6,444 nt of DNA. It comes from an uncultured Mucispirillum sp. GTDB taxonomy: Bacteria > Chrysiogenota > Deferribacteres > Deferribacterales > Mucispirillaceae. Positions 1-6,301 of this stretch are shown here, one piece after another. The DNA lies in assembly GCA_947177675.1 (NCBI GenBank), contig CAMWVK010000100.1, positions 1 through 6,444 of the forward strand, in the 5' to 3' direction. Position 1 is the first letter of the stretch, and every line of letters starts with the position of its first letter. Position numbers and translations under genes: made by a program. The notes beneath the pieces are model-generated. The model was not told the origin of the DNA. It made no database searches and saw only the letters and a program-made list of their open reading frames with translations.

Positions 1-1
1 G

Positions 2-733
2 ATTGCAGGATGCTCTGATGATGACAATGGTGGTGACGGTGCAGCTTTTCCTACTGATTTACTCGGCACTTATAATGTAACTTTTTTTGGAACACAGGTA
101 ACAAATGCAAAACCTAGTGATCCTAATGATGAATCTGCATCTTTCTATGTAAGTATGGCGGATTTATTATATGTATCTAATGATTGTGCTAAAGCAAAAG
201 AATTATATCCTGATATAATTGATAAAGAAGAACCTAACGGATTTGGTGGAACATCCCCAAAAAACAGTTGCCAACCTACGGATGAAAATGATAAGGGAAC
301 AGCTGAACTTTTAGATGGTGTTGTAGTTATAAATAATGCAGATGGGCAATTAGGTATTACTTCAAGGGTTCAGTTAGGCGGACAGGCAATGGATACTTTT
401 GCACCAGCTGATAAATACCAATATACAGAATATTATCCTACAAGTGATTTTGCAAACTATGAAGGTAAAGGGGTAAGAGGCTGGAATTATGACAGTGCAA
501 AAAATAAACCTTCTGAGACTTCCACTGAGTTTCCTGAAAGTCCATATAAAATAATAAAACAAGATGACGGGTCATTAAGGATAGATATGACACTTGTTGG
601 TAAAAAAGTAAATGCTATGAGTTTAGAGATGGTTGTTGATGCTGTAACTACCGTTATAATGACAAAAGCAAGTGACAGCACAGAACAACTTGAAAATCAA
701 ATTAAAAAAGAATTTCCTTCTTCAGCTGAATAG
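2..733 (+). CDS. Lipoprotein of unknown function, 5' end cut off by the window
   Basis: The reading frame is open from base 2 and begins I-A-G-C-S-D-D-D-N-G-G-D-G, a lipobox (Ile-Ala-Gly-Cys) followed by the acidic, glycine-rich linker common just after the lipidated Cys. Only the signal peptide's first part is therefore missing. The ATG at 155 is internal and not the start, because the frame continues well upstream of it. About 240 residues are visible, including two more Cys in the first half of the mature protein (in NDCAKAKE and NSCQPTD). The rest is polar, without membrane segments, and ends in a charged stretch (NQIKKEFPSSAE). I recognise no family. It is probably anchored in the outer membrane or periplasm, since the residue after the Cys is Ser rather than Asp. 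It is convergent with the minus-strand operon and is followed after 42 bases by an intrinsic terminator. Coding status and lipidation are well supported; function is unknown. Confidence 0.85.
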   Translation: MAGCSDDDNGGDGAAFPTDLLGTYNVTFFGTQVTNAKPSDPNDESASFYVSMADLLYVSNDCAKAKELYPDIIDKEEPNGFGGTSPKNSCQPTDENDKGTAELLDGVVVINNADGQLGITSRVQLGGQAMDTFAPADKYQYTEYYPTSDFANYEGKGVRGWNYDSAKNKPSETSTEFPESPYKIIKQDDGSLRIDMTLVGKKVNAMSLEMVVDAVTTVIMTKASDSTEQLENQIKKEFPSSAE

Positions 734-775
734 TAACTTTTAACTATCCATTGTGAATAAGTAATAAAGACAAAA

Positions 776-812
776 GGGCGGGCAGGTAGTTTTATCTGCC
801 CGTTCTTTTTTT
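776..812 (+). terminator. Rho-independent terminator of the lipoprotein gene
   Basis: A 10-bp stem (CGGGCAGGTA at 779-788 with TATCTGCCCG at 793-802, one G-T wobble) encloses a GTTT loop. Further G-T pairs at the base precede a T-rich tail with seven consecutive T at 806-812. It lies 42 bases after the stop codon of the plus-strand lipoprotein. On the minus strand the same stem is followed only by CCCTTTTGTC, so it may also stop the convergent operon, but less efficiently. Confidence 0.88.
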
Positions 813-939
813 GTAGTTTAAACTGTAATAATTATTAAAATTCTAAATTATACTTATATTCTAAATATTTAGTTTAAGGCTCAAAGTATTACATAATTAT
901 AATATTTTTCCTCATATACAATGTAATCCAAAATAAAAA

Positions 940-1659
940 TTAAAACCTGTATCCTGCATCTATAAATACTCTTACTCCCGAATAATCATGATTTGTAAAA
1001 ATATGTGTATAATCTACACCAATGCCTGTTGTAAAATTATTTGAAAAGGCATAGCGAAGCCCTGCACCTACAACAAAGCCCACATTTGCAGCAGTATCAT
1101 TTTTGTTAGTTATAATTGTATCAATAAGATATACAGCACCATCTGCATCTGTTTTATAATTTGATGTTACTGTTTTACTGTTTATTACAGATACTTCCAA
1201 ATCCATACCAGCTGAAATATATGGAATAAATCCTTTTGTTGCTTTCACATCATCATACTGCAGCACTGCTAAAAACTGCAAATCTATTAAATGGTGGTCT
1301 GTGCTGTGTTTTGCATATTCTTGAATATCAGAGCCTGCTGCATAGTTGTAACGAAATGTTCCTGCAAGACCAAATATTTTATTAAAGTTATATTTATACC
1401 TTACATCAATGCCGCCGCCTACACCTGTATAATCTTTTATATAAGCATTCTCCCCTGTTGGTATGTATATAGATGGCGATATTCCTATATAATGGTTTTT
1501 ATTCTCATATTTTGGACTGCTGTTTTTTTTAGGTTTAGAGGACGGCATATCTCCATAACTGTAGCTGTTTTTGCCATCATAATAGTCTCCATATTGAGCA
1601 TAAAGAAAAGGAATATTAACTGCAAATATTAATGTAAATACTATAATTACTTTTTTCAT
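940..1659 (-). CDS. Outer-membrane beta-barrel protein (OmpA/OmpW-like porin family fold)
   Basis: This is a 239-residue exported protein. Residues 1-21 form a signal peptide (Lys-Lys, hydrophobic core, cleavage likely after LYA before Gln22). A Tyr/Ser/Lys-rich linker (about 22-53) follows. About eight amphipathic strands alternate aromatic and polar residues from about residue 55 to the end (for example HYIGISPSIYIP, GGGIDVRYKYNF, FGLAGTFRYNY, VGAGLRYAF, TTGIGVDYTHIF, VRVFIDAGYRF). The last residue is Phe, the classic recognition signal for barrel insertion by the BAM machinery. There is no Cys. Length and strand number fit a small eight-stranded barrel of the outer-membrane beta-barrel superfamily; pore or ligand function cannot be read from the sequence. 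The ATG overlaps the stop of the protease gene (TAATG), and GGGAG lies 6 bases before it, so it is the last gene of the operon and probably translationally coupled. Confidence 0.85.
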   Translation of the reverse strand: MKKVIIVFTLIFAVNIPFLYAQYGDYYDGKNSYSYGDMPSSKPKKNSSPKYENKNHYIGISPSIYIPTGENAYIKDYTGVGGGIDVRYKYNFNKIFGLAGTFRYNYAAGSDIQEYAKHSTDHHLIDLQFLAVLQYDDVKATKGFIPYISAGMDLEVSVINSKTVTSNYKTDADGAVYLIDTIITNKNDTAANVGFVVGAGLRYAFSNNFTTGIGVDYTHIFTNHDYSGVRVFIDAGYRF

Positions 1660-4355
1660 TATTTACTCCCTGCACTTTCTGCTGGAATATATTTCCATAT
1701 TTCTTCTATTAAACTGCCGTCAAATAAGCTTAAATATAAATTTTCATCTTCTGTTATTTTATTTTTAAACTTTTGATTATTGCCATTAGTGCAGGTATAA
1801 CTGATTATTTTATCAGAATTACCACCGCTGTTATCAATACATTTTCCAGCTGTTCCTGCATTTTCATAAAAAACACCACTTGCAATACTTTCAGGATTTC
1901 TTATTTTCCACTGCTGGCTTGCACTGTCTGAACAAAGCTGTAAAACAGACATATTTTTCATATCCAAACAATATCCGGGATAAAGAGCTGAATGAATTCG
2001 TCCTGATTTATCTATCGCCCACCTCTGCTCTTTGCTTTCATTACATTCAGGCGATAACCTGACAGCATGGCTGCTTGTTTCTGACTGATATATCTCCATA
2101 CATTTACCATTAAGCTCCGCCTGATTAAATTTAAATACCACCGTGCCAAGCCCGTTTTCTGCCAAAAGCTTTTTTAAATTTTCCTTTGCTGATATATCAT
2201 TATTTTCAAGGCTTATATAGTTATTATCTATAAACATATTTACCTTATCTGCACTGTTTTTCTTGTTTAGATAATCATCTGCAATTTTTTTTGGATTTGC
2301 ATTAAGTTTATCTAATGCTTTATATCTTTCAAAAATTTCAATAAGCTCTTTTTCTTTTGAAGAAAGGATATAATTATCAACAGATTTATCAGCCAGACTG
2401 TCATTAAGAAATATGGTATCATTATCTATAACGGCTTGATAACCATTTTCTTTACCTATTTCAACAGCCTTTGGAAGCTTGTTAGCAGGATTAGTATATA
2501 CTGTCTCTTCTATTATTGTAGAGCCTTTTTCAACCTTATTTACATAGAGTGTAATTTGTTTAGGCTTATCTTCTTCTGCAATATTAACATGCAGCTTATT
2601 AATGATTTTTTCTTCATATCTTTTATCATTAAGCACTACATATTTATCAGTCTTATTATCATAATATGTTATTTTTAAATATGATGTGGCATTATCAGGT
2701 AGTTCATCTTTATCTTTAAATATAGAATTGAATACATTGCCCCAGTTTCCTCTAAAATATGGATAAAGCACTGCATTATACGGGCTTTGCGGGTCATAAC
2801 CGCCTAAAATAGTGATAACAGGCACACCTTTTTTTGTTGGATTTATTCTTTTATTAATAAAATTTGCTTCTGTTGCCTGTTTATATTCTCTTGCATTTTT
2901 ATCCCAGCCAATATAATAATATTCGCCATTATCATTTTTATCATCACTTAAAAAATATCTATTTTCTAAATTTTTTTGCACCTTCCTTGTGCTTCTTGCA
3001 GTGTTATGGGTATATCGTGATATTGCACTATCTGCAACACCGCCTGCCATACAATCCCTGTTCCAGCCGTAATAATTTTGAAAAGGTGTAATATACCATT
3101 TATCCTGATACATAACAGGCTGCGGAGTGCTGTTCCAAGCCACATTTGCCCTCATTCTGTTTTTATAAGCATCATAACCCCATGATGTTGAATAACCATG
3201 CACAGAACCATCACTTGCGTCATCTAAAAAAGGAAAATGCCCCATACCGTAACCGTGTCCTACTTCATGGCTGAATTCATTACCAGTAGAATCAACAAGA
3301 GTGCCTATTCCGTTGCCGCCGCTTAAACCGTGTGGCACATCTACAGGCTTACCTTCGCTGTTAGTATATCTTCCTTTTGCATGATGCACTGTAAAATAAA
3401 ACATATCATGGTCTATCTGGTGGGACTGGTCTAATGGACTGCTTGCAACCCCTTTGTTTGCCAAATCTATACCCACACTCACTTGTGCTTTTGCTACATT
3501 TTCACGCATATCACCGCTGTAATAATCGGCTCCCACATAATCGCTTTTATTCTCATATATCGTTCCGTTACTAATGATTACTTTTTTCAGCACTCTGTCT
3601 TCATAATATCCATGAAATAACCTTGCAAAAGGCACTGTTTGAAAATATTCCTGCATACCATGAGCTATATCATAGGTCATAGCCTGAGATGTTGAATGTG
3701 AACCTGTTGCAACATTATCTGTAAGCATACCAAGCCTTATAAAAAGAAATACGGCTTCTATCGGTGCTGCAAATTCTATATCATCACCGTAAAGAGTGCC
3801 TGATAATTGAACTTGCAATTTTGTTTTGCCTGTAAAATCAAGCTGCATTTCAGGAGTGACAAAATCATAAGGCAGCTGCACACTCCAAGAGCGTTTGGAA
3901 TAAGTAATATCTGGTTTAGTTCCGCTTTTATCCATATAATCAGATTTTGGCATATTAATTGGTGGGTTCATTTTAAAAACAGAAGTATTTTTTCTATTAC
4001 TCACTTTTACAGATAATTCATCTAATTCTTCCTGTGGGGTAAAAAGTAAAAGTGCTGCTCTATATGGTATTAATGATGGCTCTTTTCTATCTTCATTATT
4101 ATTTGGGTCAATAGTATGAGTTTGAGCAAACTGCACTCTGCCATATAAATCCCCCCCCCGTGATAAATTATTAGGAATAGTTCTTATCTGTTTAAATTCA
4201 TTAACATCAAAAAACGAAAGCCTTTTATCTCTGGGACTTCCCACTTTATATGATATATTATTTGAATAATCTGCATAGGATACTACCTCTATGTCTGTAT
4301 CACCGCAGGAAAATAAAAATACTGCTGAAAATATTGATAATATTATTTTTTTCAT
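1659..4355 (-). CDS. M66-family (StcE/TagA-like) lipoprotein zinc metalloprotease with C-terminal ricin-type lectin domain
   Basis: This 898-residue protein is a probable secreted or surface-anchored glycoprotease. Residues 1-17 are a lipoprotein signal with lipobox LFSC (Cys17); Gly and Asp follow, so the position after Cys carries no Asp retention signal. Residues 363-373 read HEVGHGYGMGH, the HExxHxxGxxH zinc site with catalytic Glu364 and three His ligands. The site and its flanks (NEFSHEVGHGYGMGHFPF) resemble peptidase family M66, whose known members StcE of E. coli and TagA of Vibrio cut mucin-type glycoproteins; total length is close to StcE. Residues about 749-865 form a ricin-type beta-trefoil: QRW (777-779), QQW (814-816), QKF (861-863) and Cys pairs 752/771, 796/808 and 839/855. 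Residues about 550-745 are unassigned. It begins 2 bases after the upstream permease stop with a modest AAGAG site 6 bases before the ATG. A run of nine G at codons 66-69 is a likely slippage site. The exact substrate is inferred. Confidence 0.9.
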   Translation of the reverse strand: MKKIILSIFSAVFLFSCGDTDIEVVSYADYSNNISYKVGSPRDKRLSFFDVNEFKQIRTIPNNLSRGGDLYGRVQFAQTHTIDPNNNEDRKEPSLIPYRAALLLFTPQEELDELSVKVSNRKNTSVFKMNPPINMPKSDYMDKSGTKPDITYSKRSWSVQLPYDFVTPEMQLDFTGKTKLQVQLSGTLYGDDIEFAAPIEAVFLFIRLGMLTDNVATGSHSTSQAMTYDIAHGMQEYFQTVPFARLFHGYYEDRVLKKVIISNGTIYENKSDYVGADYYSGDMRENVAKAQVSVGIDLANKGVASSPLDQSHQIDHDMFYFTVHHAKGRYTNSEGKPVDVPHGLSGGNGIGTLVDSTGNEFSHEVGHGYGMGHFPFLDDASDGSVHGYSTSWGYDAYKNRMRANVAWNSTPQPVMYQDKWYITPFQNYYGWNRDCMAGGVADSAISRYTHNTARSTRKVQKNLENRYFLSDDKNDNGEYYYIGWDKNAREYKQATEANFINKRINPTKKGVPVITILGGYDPQSPYNAVLYPYFRGNWGNVFNSIFKDKDELPDNATSYLKITYYDNKTDKYVVLNDKRYEEKIINKLHVNIAEEDKPKQITLYVNKVEKGSTIIEETVYTNPANKLPKAVEIGKENGYQAVIDNDTIFLNDSLADKSVDNYILSSKEKELIEIFERYKALDKLNANPKKIADDYLNKKNSADKVNMFIDNNYISLENNDISAKENLKKLLAENGLGTVVFKFNQAELNGKCMEIYQSETSSHAVRLSPECNESKEQRWAIDKSGRIHSALYPGYCLDMKNMSVLQLCSDSASQQWKIRNPESIASGVFYENAGTAGKCIDNSGGNSDKIISYTCTNGNNQKFKNKITEDENLYLSLFDGSLIEEIWKYIPAESAGSK
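1666..1670 (-). promoter_or_regulatory. Ribosome binding site of the barrel gene, inside the protease 3' end
   Basis: GGGAG on the minus strand sits 6 bases before the ATG at 1659 and within the last codons of the protease. The stop and start codons share a base (TAATG). Ribosomes finishing the protease can therefore reinitiate directly on the barrel gene. Confidence 0.7.
1761..2111 (-). other. Ricin-type beta-trefoil carbohydrate-binding domain of the protease
   Basis: Residues about 749-865 show three repeats, each with a paired-Cys segment (GKCMEIYQ, GYCLDMK, GKCIDNSGG) followed by a Q-x-[WF] element (QRW, QQW, QKF). This is the pattern of ricin B-type lectin folds, which bind sugars. It would direct the protease to glycans. 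Confidence 0.85.
3237..3269 (-). other. Zinc-binding active-site motif HEVGHGYGMGH
   Basis: Codons 363-373 of the protease give HExxHxxGxxH: His363, His367 and His373 would bind zinc, and Glu364 would be the catalytic base. All four key residues are present, so the protein is predicted to be active when the frame is intact. Confidence 0.92.
4151..4159 (-). repeat. Homopolymer run of nine G (coding strand) in the protease gene, candidate phase-variation tract
   Basis: Nine consecutive C on the plus strand give codons CGG GGG GGG GAT (Arg66-Gly67-Gly68-Asp69). The window has no other G or C run of this length and its genes are AT-rich. With eight G the shifted frame meets TAA at about codon 95; with ten G it meets TGA at about codon 83. 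Either change removes the whole catalytic and lectin region. Confidence 0.75.
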
Positions 4356-4357
4356 AC

Positions 4358-5221
4358 TTAACTCTTAATATCTGATTTATTATTTTTATGGTCTAATGCA
4401 TCTCTTAAACCTTCACCTAAAAGATTATATCCAAGAGCAGTAAGCACTATTGCAATACCCGGAAAAAGAGAAAGCCACCATGCATTAATTATATTATTCT
4501 GCCCCTCTGTTAATATATTACCCCATGATGGAGTTGGCGGAAGAACACCTAAACCTAAAAAGCTTAATGATGACTCTAATAAAATAGCACTTGCAACACC
4601 CAGTGTGGCAGTAACAAATACAGGAGATAATACATTTGGCAAAATATGCTTAAACATTATTTTTATATGGCTTAATCCCTGCAGCCTTGCAGCAGTAATA
4701 TATTCCCTGTTTTTTACACTCATAACTTCTGCCCTTACAAGCCTTGCTACACCCATCCAGCCTGTTACACCTATCACCACCATTACATTTATTATAGACG
4801 GTTTTAAAAAGGCTATAACAGCTAATATAAGAAAAAATGATGGAAAGCAAAGCATAATATCAGTAAACCGCATAATAGCACTGTCTAATATTCTGCCGTA
4901 ATATCCAGCTGTAAGCCCTAGAACTACACCTATAATTATAGATATACCAACAGCAATAAAGCCTACAAATAAAGATATTCTTGCTCCATACACTACTCTT
5001 GAAAATACATCTCTGCCAAGAGCATCTGTGCCAAATAAATATGTGCCATTAGGTGCAGTAAATACTTCGTTTAAGTTAGTAAGTGCTGGATTAAATGGTG
5101 CAATAAATGGAGCAAATACAGCAACTATTATAAAAAACAGCACAATAGCTGCTCCGCTTACAAGCAGTATATTCTTACTTATTTTTGAAAAGATTTTGCA
5201 TCGTATTTTATTTCTTTCCAT
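4358..5221 (-). CDS. dppC: Peptide/nickel-type ABC transporter inner-membrane permease, DppC/OppC-like
   Basis: This 287-residue permease is one half of the transmembrane channel of a peptide-type ABC importer. Near residues 16-40 lies the first membrane helix. The family signature GTDALGRDVFSRVVYGAR spans 64-81, and the ATPase-docking EAA loop (REYITAARLQG...) spans about 172-196. The conserved LSFLGLGV...PPTPSWGNIL segment spans about 219-237, and the last helix ends before GEGLRDALDHK. Length is normal for the family. I chose the ATG at 5221 because AAGGA lies 6 bases before it and MERNK begins a typical polar N-terminus. A longer TTG start at 5263 would add 14 atypical residues and deepen the overlap. 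The gene overlaps the DppB-like gene by 14 bases and runs to within 2 bases of the protease. The substrate could be peptides, or nickel or another small ligand of this family; the adjacent protease favours peptides (inference). Confidence 0.92.
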   Translation of the reverse strand: MERNKIRCKIFSKISKNILLVSGAAIVLFFIIVAVFAPFIAPFNPALTNLNEVFTAPNGTYLFGTDALGRDVFSRVVYGARISLFVGFIAVGISIIIGVVLGLTAGYYGRILDSAIMRFTDIMLCFPSFFLILAVIAFLKPSIINVMVVIGVTGWMGVARLVRAEVMSVKNREYITAARLQGLSHIKIMFKHILPNVLSPVFVTATLGVASAILLESSLSFLGLGVLPPTPSWGNILTEGQNNIINAWWLSLFPGIAIVLTALGYNLLGEGLRDALDHKNNKSDIKS

Positions 5222-6191
5222 AGCGTATCCTTGGGTCTGCATAAGCATAAGCAATATCTGCAATAAAATTGCCTATTAATGTAAGAAGTGCACCTATTAC
5301 TAATATTCCCATAATAACAGGATAATCTCTCATCATTACAGAATTATAAAAAAGCTGCCCCATACCAGGTATGCTGAATATTGATTCAAAAATTACACTG
5401 CTGCCAATAAGTCCCGGAATAGAAAGTCCTAAAATAGTTATAACAGGCAGTAAAGCATTTCTTAAAGCATGGCTGAATAATATTTTACCTTCCCCTATGC
5501 CCCTTGCCCTTGCTGCTGTAATATAATCCTCATGAAGCACATCTAAAGTAGATGTTCTTGCAAACCGTGATATACCTGCAAGGGAGCCAAAAACTGAAAT
5601 AGAAACAGGCAGCACTAAATGGGCAGCAATATCTTTTATTTTTTCCCAAACACTCATTGTATCATAAATATATTCTGTATAAAGCCCAGAAATAGGCAGC
5701 CAGCCTAAATATATGCTGAAATAATACATACATATTACTGCAAGCCAGAAAGCAGGCACAGCAAACCCTGTAAAAACTATAACAGTGATAGTTTTATCAA
5801 GTATGCTGTTTTGATAATAGGCAGAAATTATACCCAGCGGCAGTCCTATTAAAAATATAAAAAACATACTTAAAAGATTTAATCCAACTGTAATATGTAT
5901 TCTTTCGCCTATTTTTTCTTTTACACTTCTGCCATCTATTGCAAAAGATTCACCAAAATCTAAAACTACTGCTTTTTTAAGCCATATTATATACTGCTCA
6001 TAAAGCGGCTTGTCAAGCCCATACATTTTTTCAAACTTTGCCCGTGCAGTTTCAGAATATTTGTCCCCCATAGCTGCCCGCATTTCTGCTGCATTTCCCG
6101 GAGCTAAATGGATAACAATAAAACATATTATAGTAATGCCTATAAACATAGGTATCATCATCAGAAGCCTGCGGATAGTATATGTCAGCAT
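5208..6191 (-). CDS. dppB: Peptide/nickel-type ABC transporter inner-membrane permease, DppB/OppB-like
   Basis: This 327-residue permease is the partner of the DppC-like subunit in an inner-membrane peptide importer. The N-terminus MLTYTIRRLLMMIPMFIGIT is the usual family start, with helix 1 at about residues 9-30. A periplasmic region with YGLDKPLYEQYIIWL follows, then five more hydrophobic segments (about 100-123, 135-158, 190-207, 246-270 and 291-312). The EAA loop for ATPase contact is EDYITAARARGIGEGKILF (about 221-239), and the family motif FESIFSIPGMGQLFYNSV lies at about 268-285. The C-terminus ADPRIRYGKK is typical. Length and motifs are complete. AAGGA lies 5 bases before the ATG. 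It is the first clear gene of the operon in this window; no substrate-binding protein or ATPase gene is visible, so those must lie upstream beyond the window or elsewhere in the genome. Confidence 0.92.
   Translation of the reverse strand: MLTYTIRRLLMMIPMFIGITIICFIVIHLAPGNAAEMRAAMGDKYSETARAKFEKMYGLDKPLYEQYIIWLKKAVVLDFGESFAIDGRSVKEKIGERIHITVGLNLLSMFFIFLIGLPLGIISAYYQNSILDKTITVIVFTGFAVPAFWLAVICMYYFSIYLGWLPISGLYTEYIYDTMSVWEKIKDIAAHLVLPVSISVFGSLAGISRFARTSTLDVLHEDYITAARARGIGEGKILFSHALRNALLPVITILGLSIPGLIGSSVIFESIFSIPGMGQLFYNSVMMRDYPVIMGILVIGALLTLIGNFIADIAYAYADPRIRYGKK
5228..5232 (-). promoter_or_regulatory. Ribosome binding site that fixes the DppC-like start
   Basis: AAGGA on the minus strand, 6 bases before the ATG at 5221, lies within the end of the upstream permease gene. 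It supports 5221 over the TTG at 5263, and it indicates coupled translation of the two channel subunits. Confidence 0.7.
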
Positions 6192-6196
6192 TTCAT

Positions 6197-6201
6197 TCCT
6201 T
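6197..6201 (-). promoter_or_regulatory. Ribosome binding site of the DppB-like gene, overlapping the stop of a small ORF
   Basis: AAGGA on the minus strand sits 5 bases before the ATG at 6191. The TAA of the 21-codon ORF upstream overlaps it (TAAGGA), so translation of that ORF would bring ribosomes right onto this site. Confidence 0.65.
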
Positions 6202-6265
6202 AATATATGAATTTTCTTACTATATTAAATAGATACTTTGGACTGCTGTCAAATGATTTTTGCAT
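6200..6265 (-). CDS. Possible 21-residue small ORF or leader peptide before the permease operon
   Basis: ATG at 6265 is preceded by AAGGGGGT (6271-6278), a near-perfect Shine-Dalgarno sequence with one G-U wobble, 5 bases away. This is better than the sites of the large genes downstream. The peptide starts MQKSFDSSPKY, ends RKFIY, is basic with a short hydrophobic middle, and has no recognisable family. Its TAA overlaps the ribosome binding site of the DppB-like gene. It could be a leader peptide, a coupling ORF or chance. Against it, a possible promoter lies inside the ORF, and transcripts from that promoter would lack its start. Confidence 0.4.
   Translation of the reverse strand: MQKSFDSSPKYLFNIVRKFIY
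6224..6252 (-). promoter_or_regulatory. Possible sigma-70-type promoter of the permease-protease operon
   Basis: TTGACA (6247-6252, all six consensus bases) is followed after 17 bases by TTTAAT (6224-6229, five of six, but lacking the important A at the second position). Transcription would start near 6217 and give a leader of about 25 bases before the DppB-like ATG. The site lies inside the candidate small ORF, so either the promoter or the ORF may be fortuitous. Confidence 0.4.
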
Positions 6266-6270
6266 GGTTT

Positions 6271-6278
6271 ACCCCCTT
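6271..6278 (-). promoter_or_regulatory. Strong Shine-Dalgarno sequence before the small ORF
   Basis: AAGGGGGT differs from the ideal AAGGAGGT at one base that still allows G-U pairing with 16S rRNA. It follows directly on a run of A and is 5 bases from an ATG. The five G preceded by nine A (6272-6285) form an A-G homopolymer junction whose length could vary. Confidence 0.45.
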
Positions 6279-6301
6279 TTTTTTTGTAAGAATGCCCATA
6301 A

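Noticed and set aside
155..733. Start of the left lipoprotein at the ATG at 155
   Set aside because: The frame is open back to base 2 and includes a lipobox Cys, so the true start lies left of the window.
840..866. Nine-base direct repeat ATTCTAAAT (840-848 and 858-866)
   Set aside because: It is short and AT-rich, in AT-rich intergenic DNA, and expected by chance.
888..927. Inverted repeat ATTACAT/ATGTAAT as terminator of the minus-strand operon
   Set aside because: It is seven AT-rich base pairs with a 26-base loop and is too weak to call. The hairpin at 776-812 may serve both directions instead.
1523..1530. Run of eight T (A on the coding strand) in the barrel gene, and a similar run at 2285-2292 in the protease gene
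   Set aside because: A/T runs of this length are common in AT-rich lysine-coding DNA and are weak evidence for phase variation compared with the poly-G tract.
1291..1632. Plus-strand open frame opposite the barrel gene
   Set aside because: It is antisense to a well-supported gene, with a hydrophobic, Ile/Cys/Tyr-rich product typical of a shadow frame. It has no family match.
4605..4901. Plus-strand open frame opposite the DppC-like gene
   Set aside because: It is a shadow of a conserved permease; its hydrophobic stretches mirror the membrane helices on the other strand.
5222..5263. Longer DppC-like start at 5263
   Set aside because: It is a TTG without a good ribosome site and would add 14 atypical residues. 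ATG 5221 has AAGGA 6 bases upstream.
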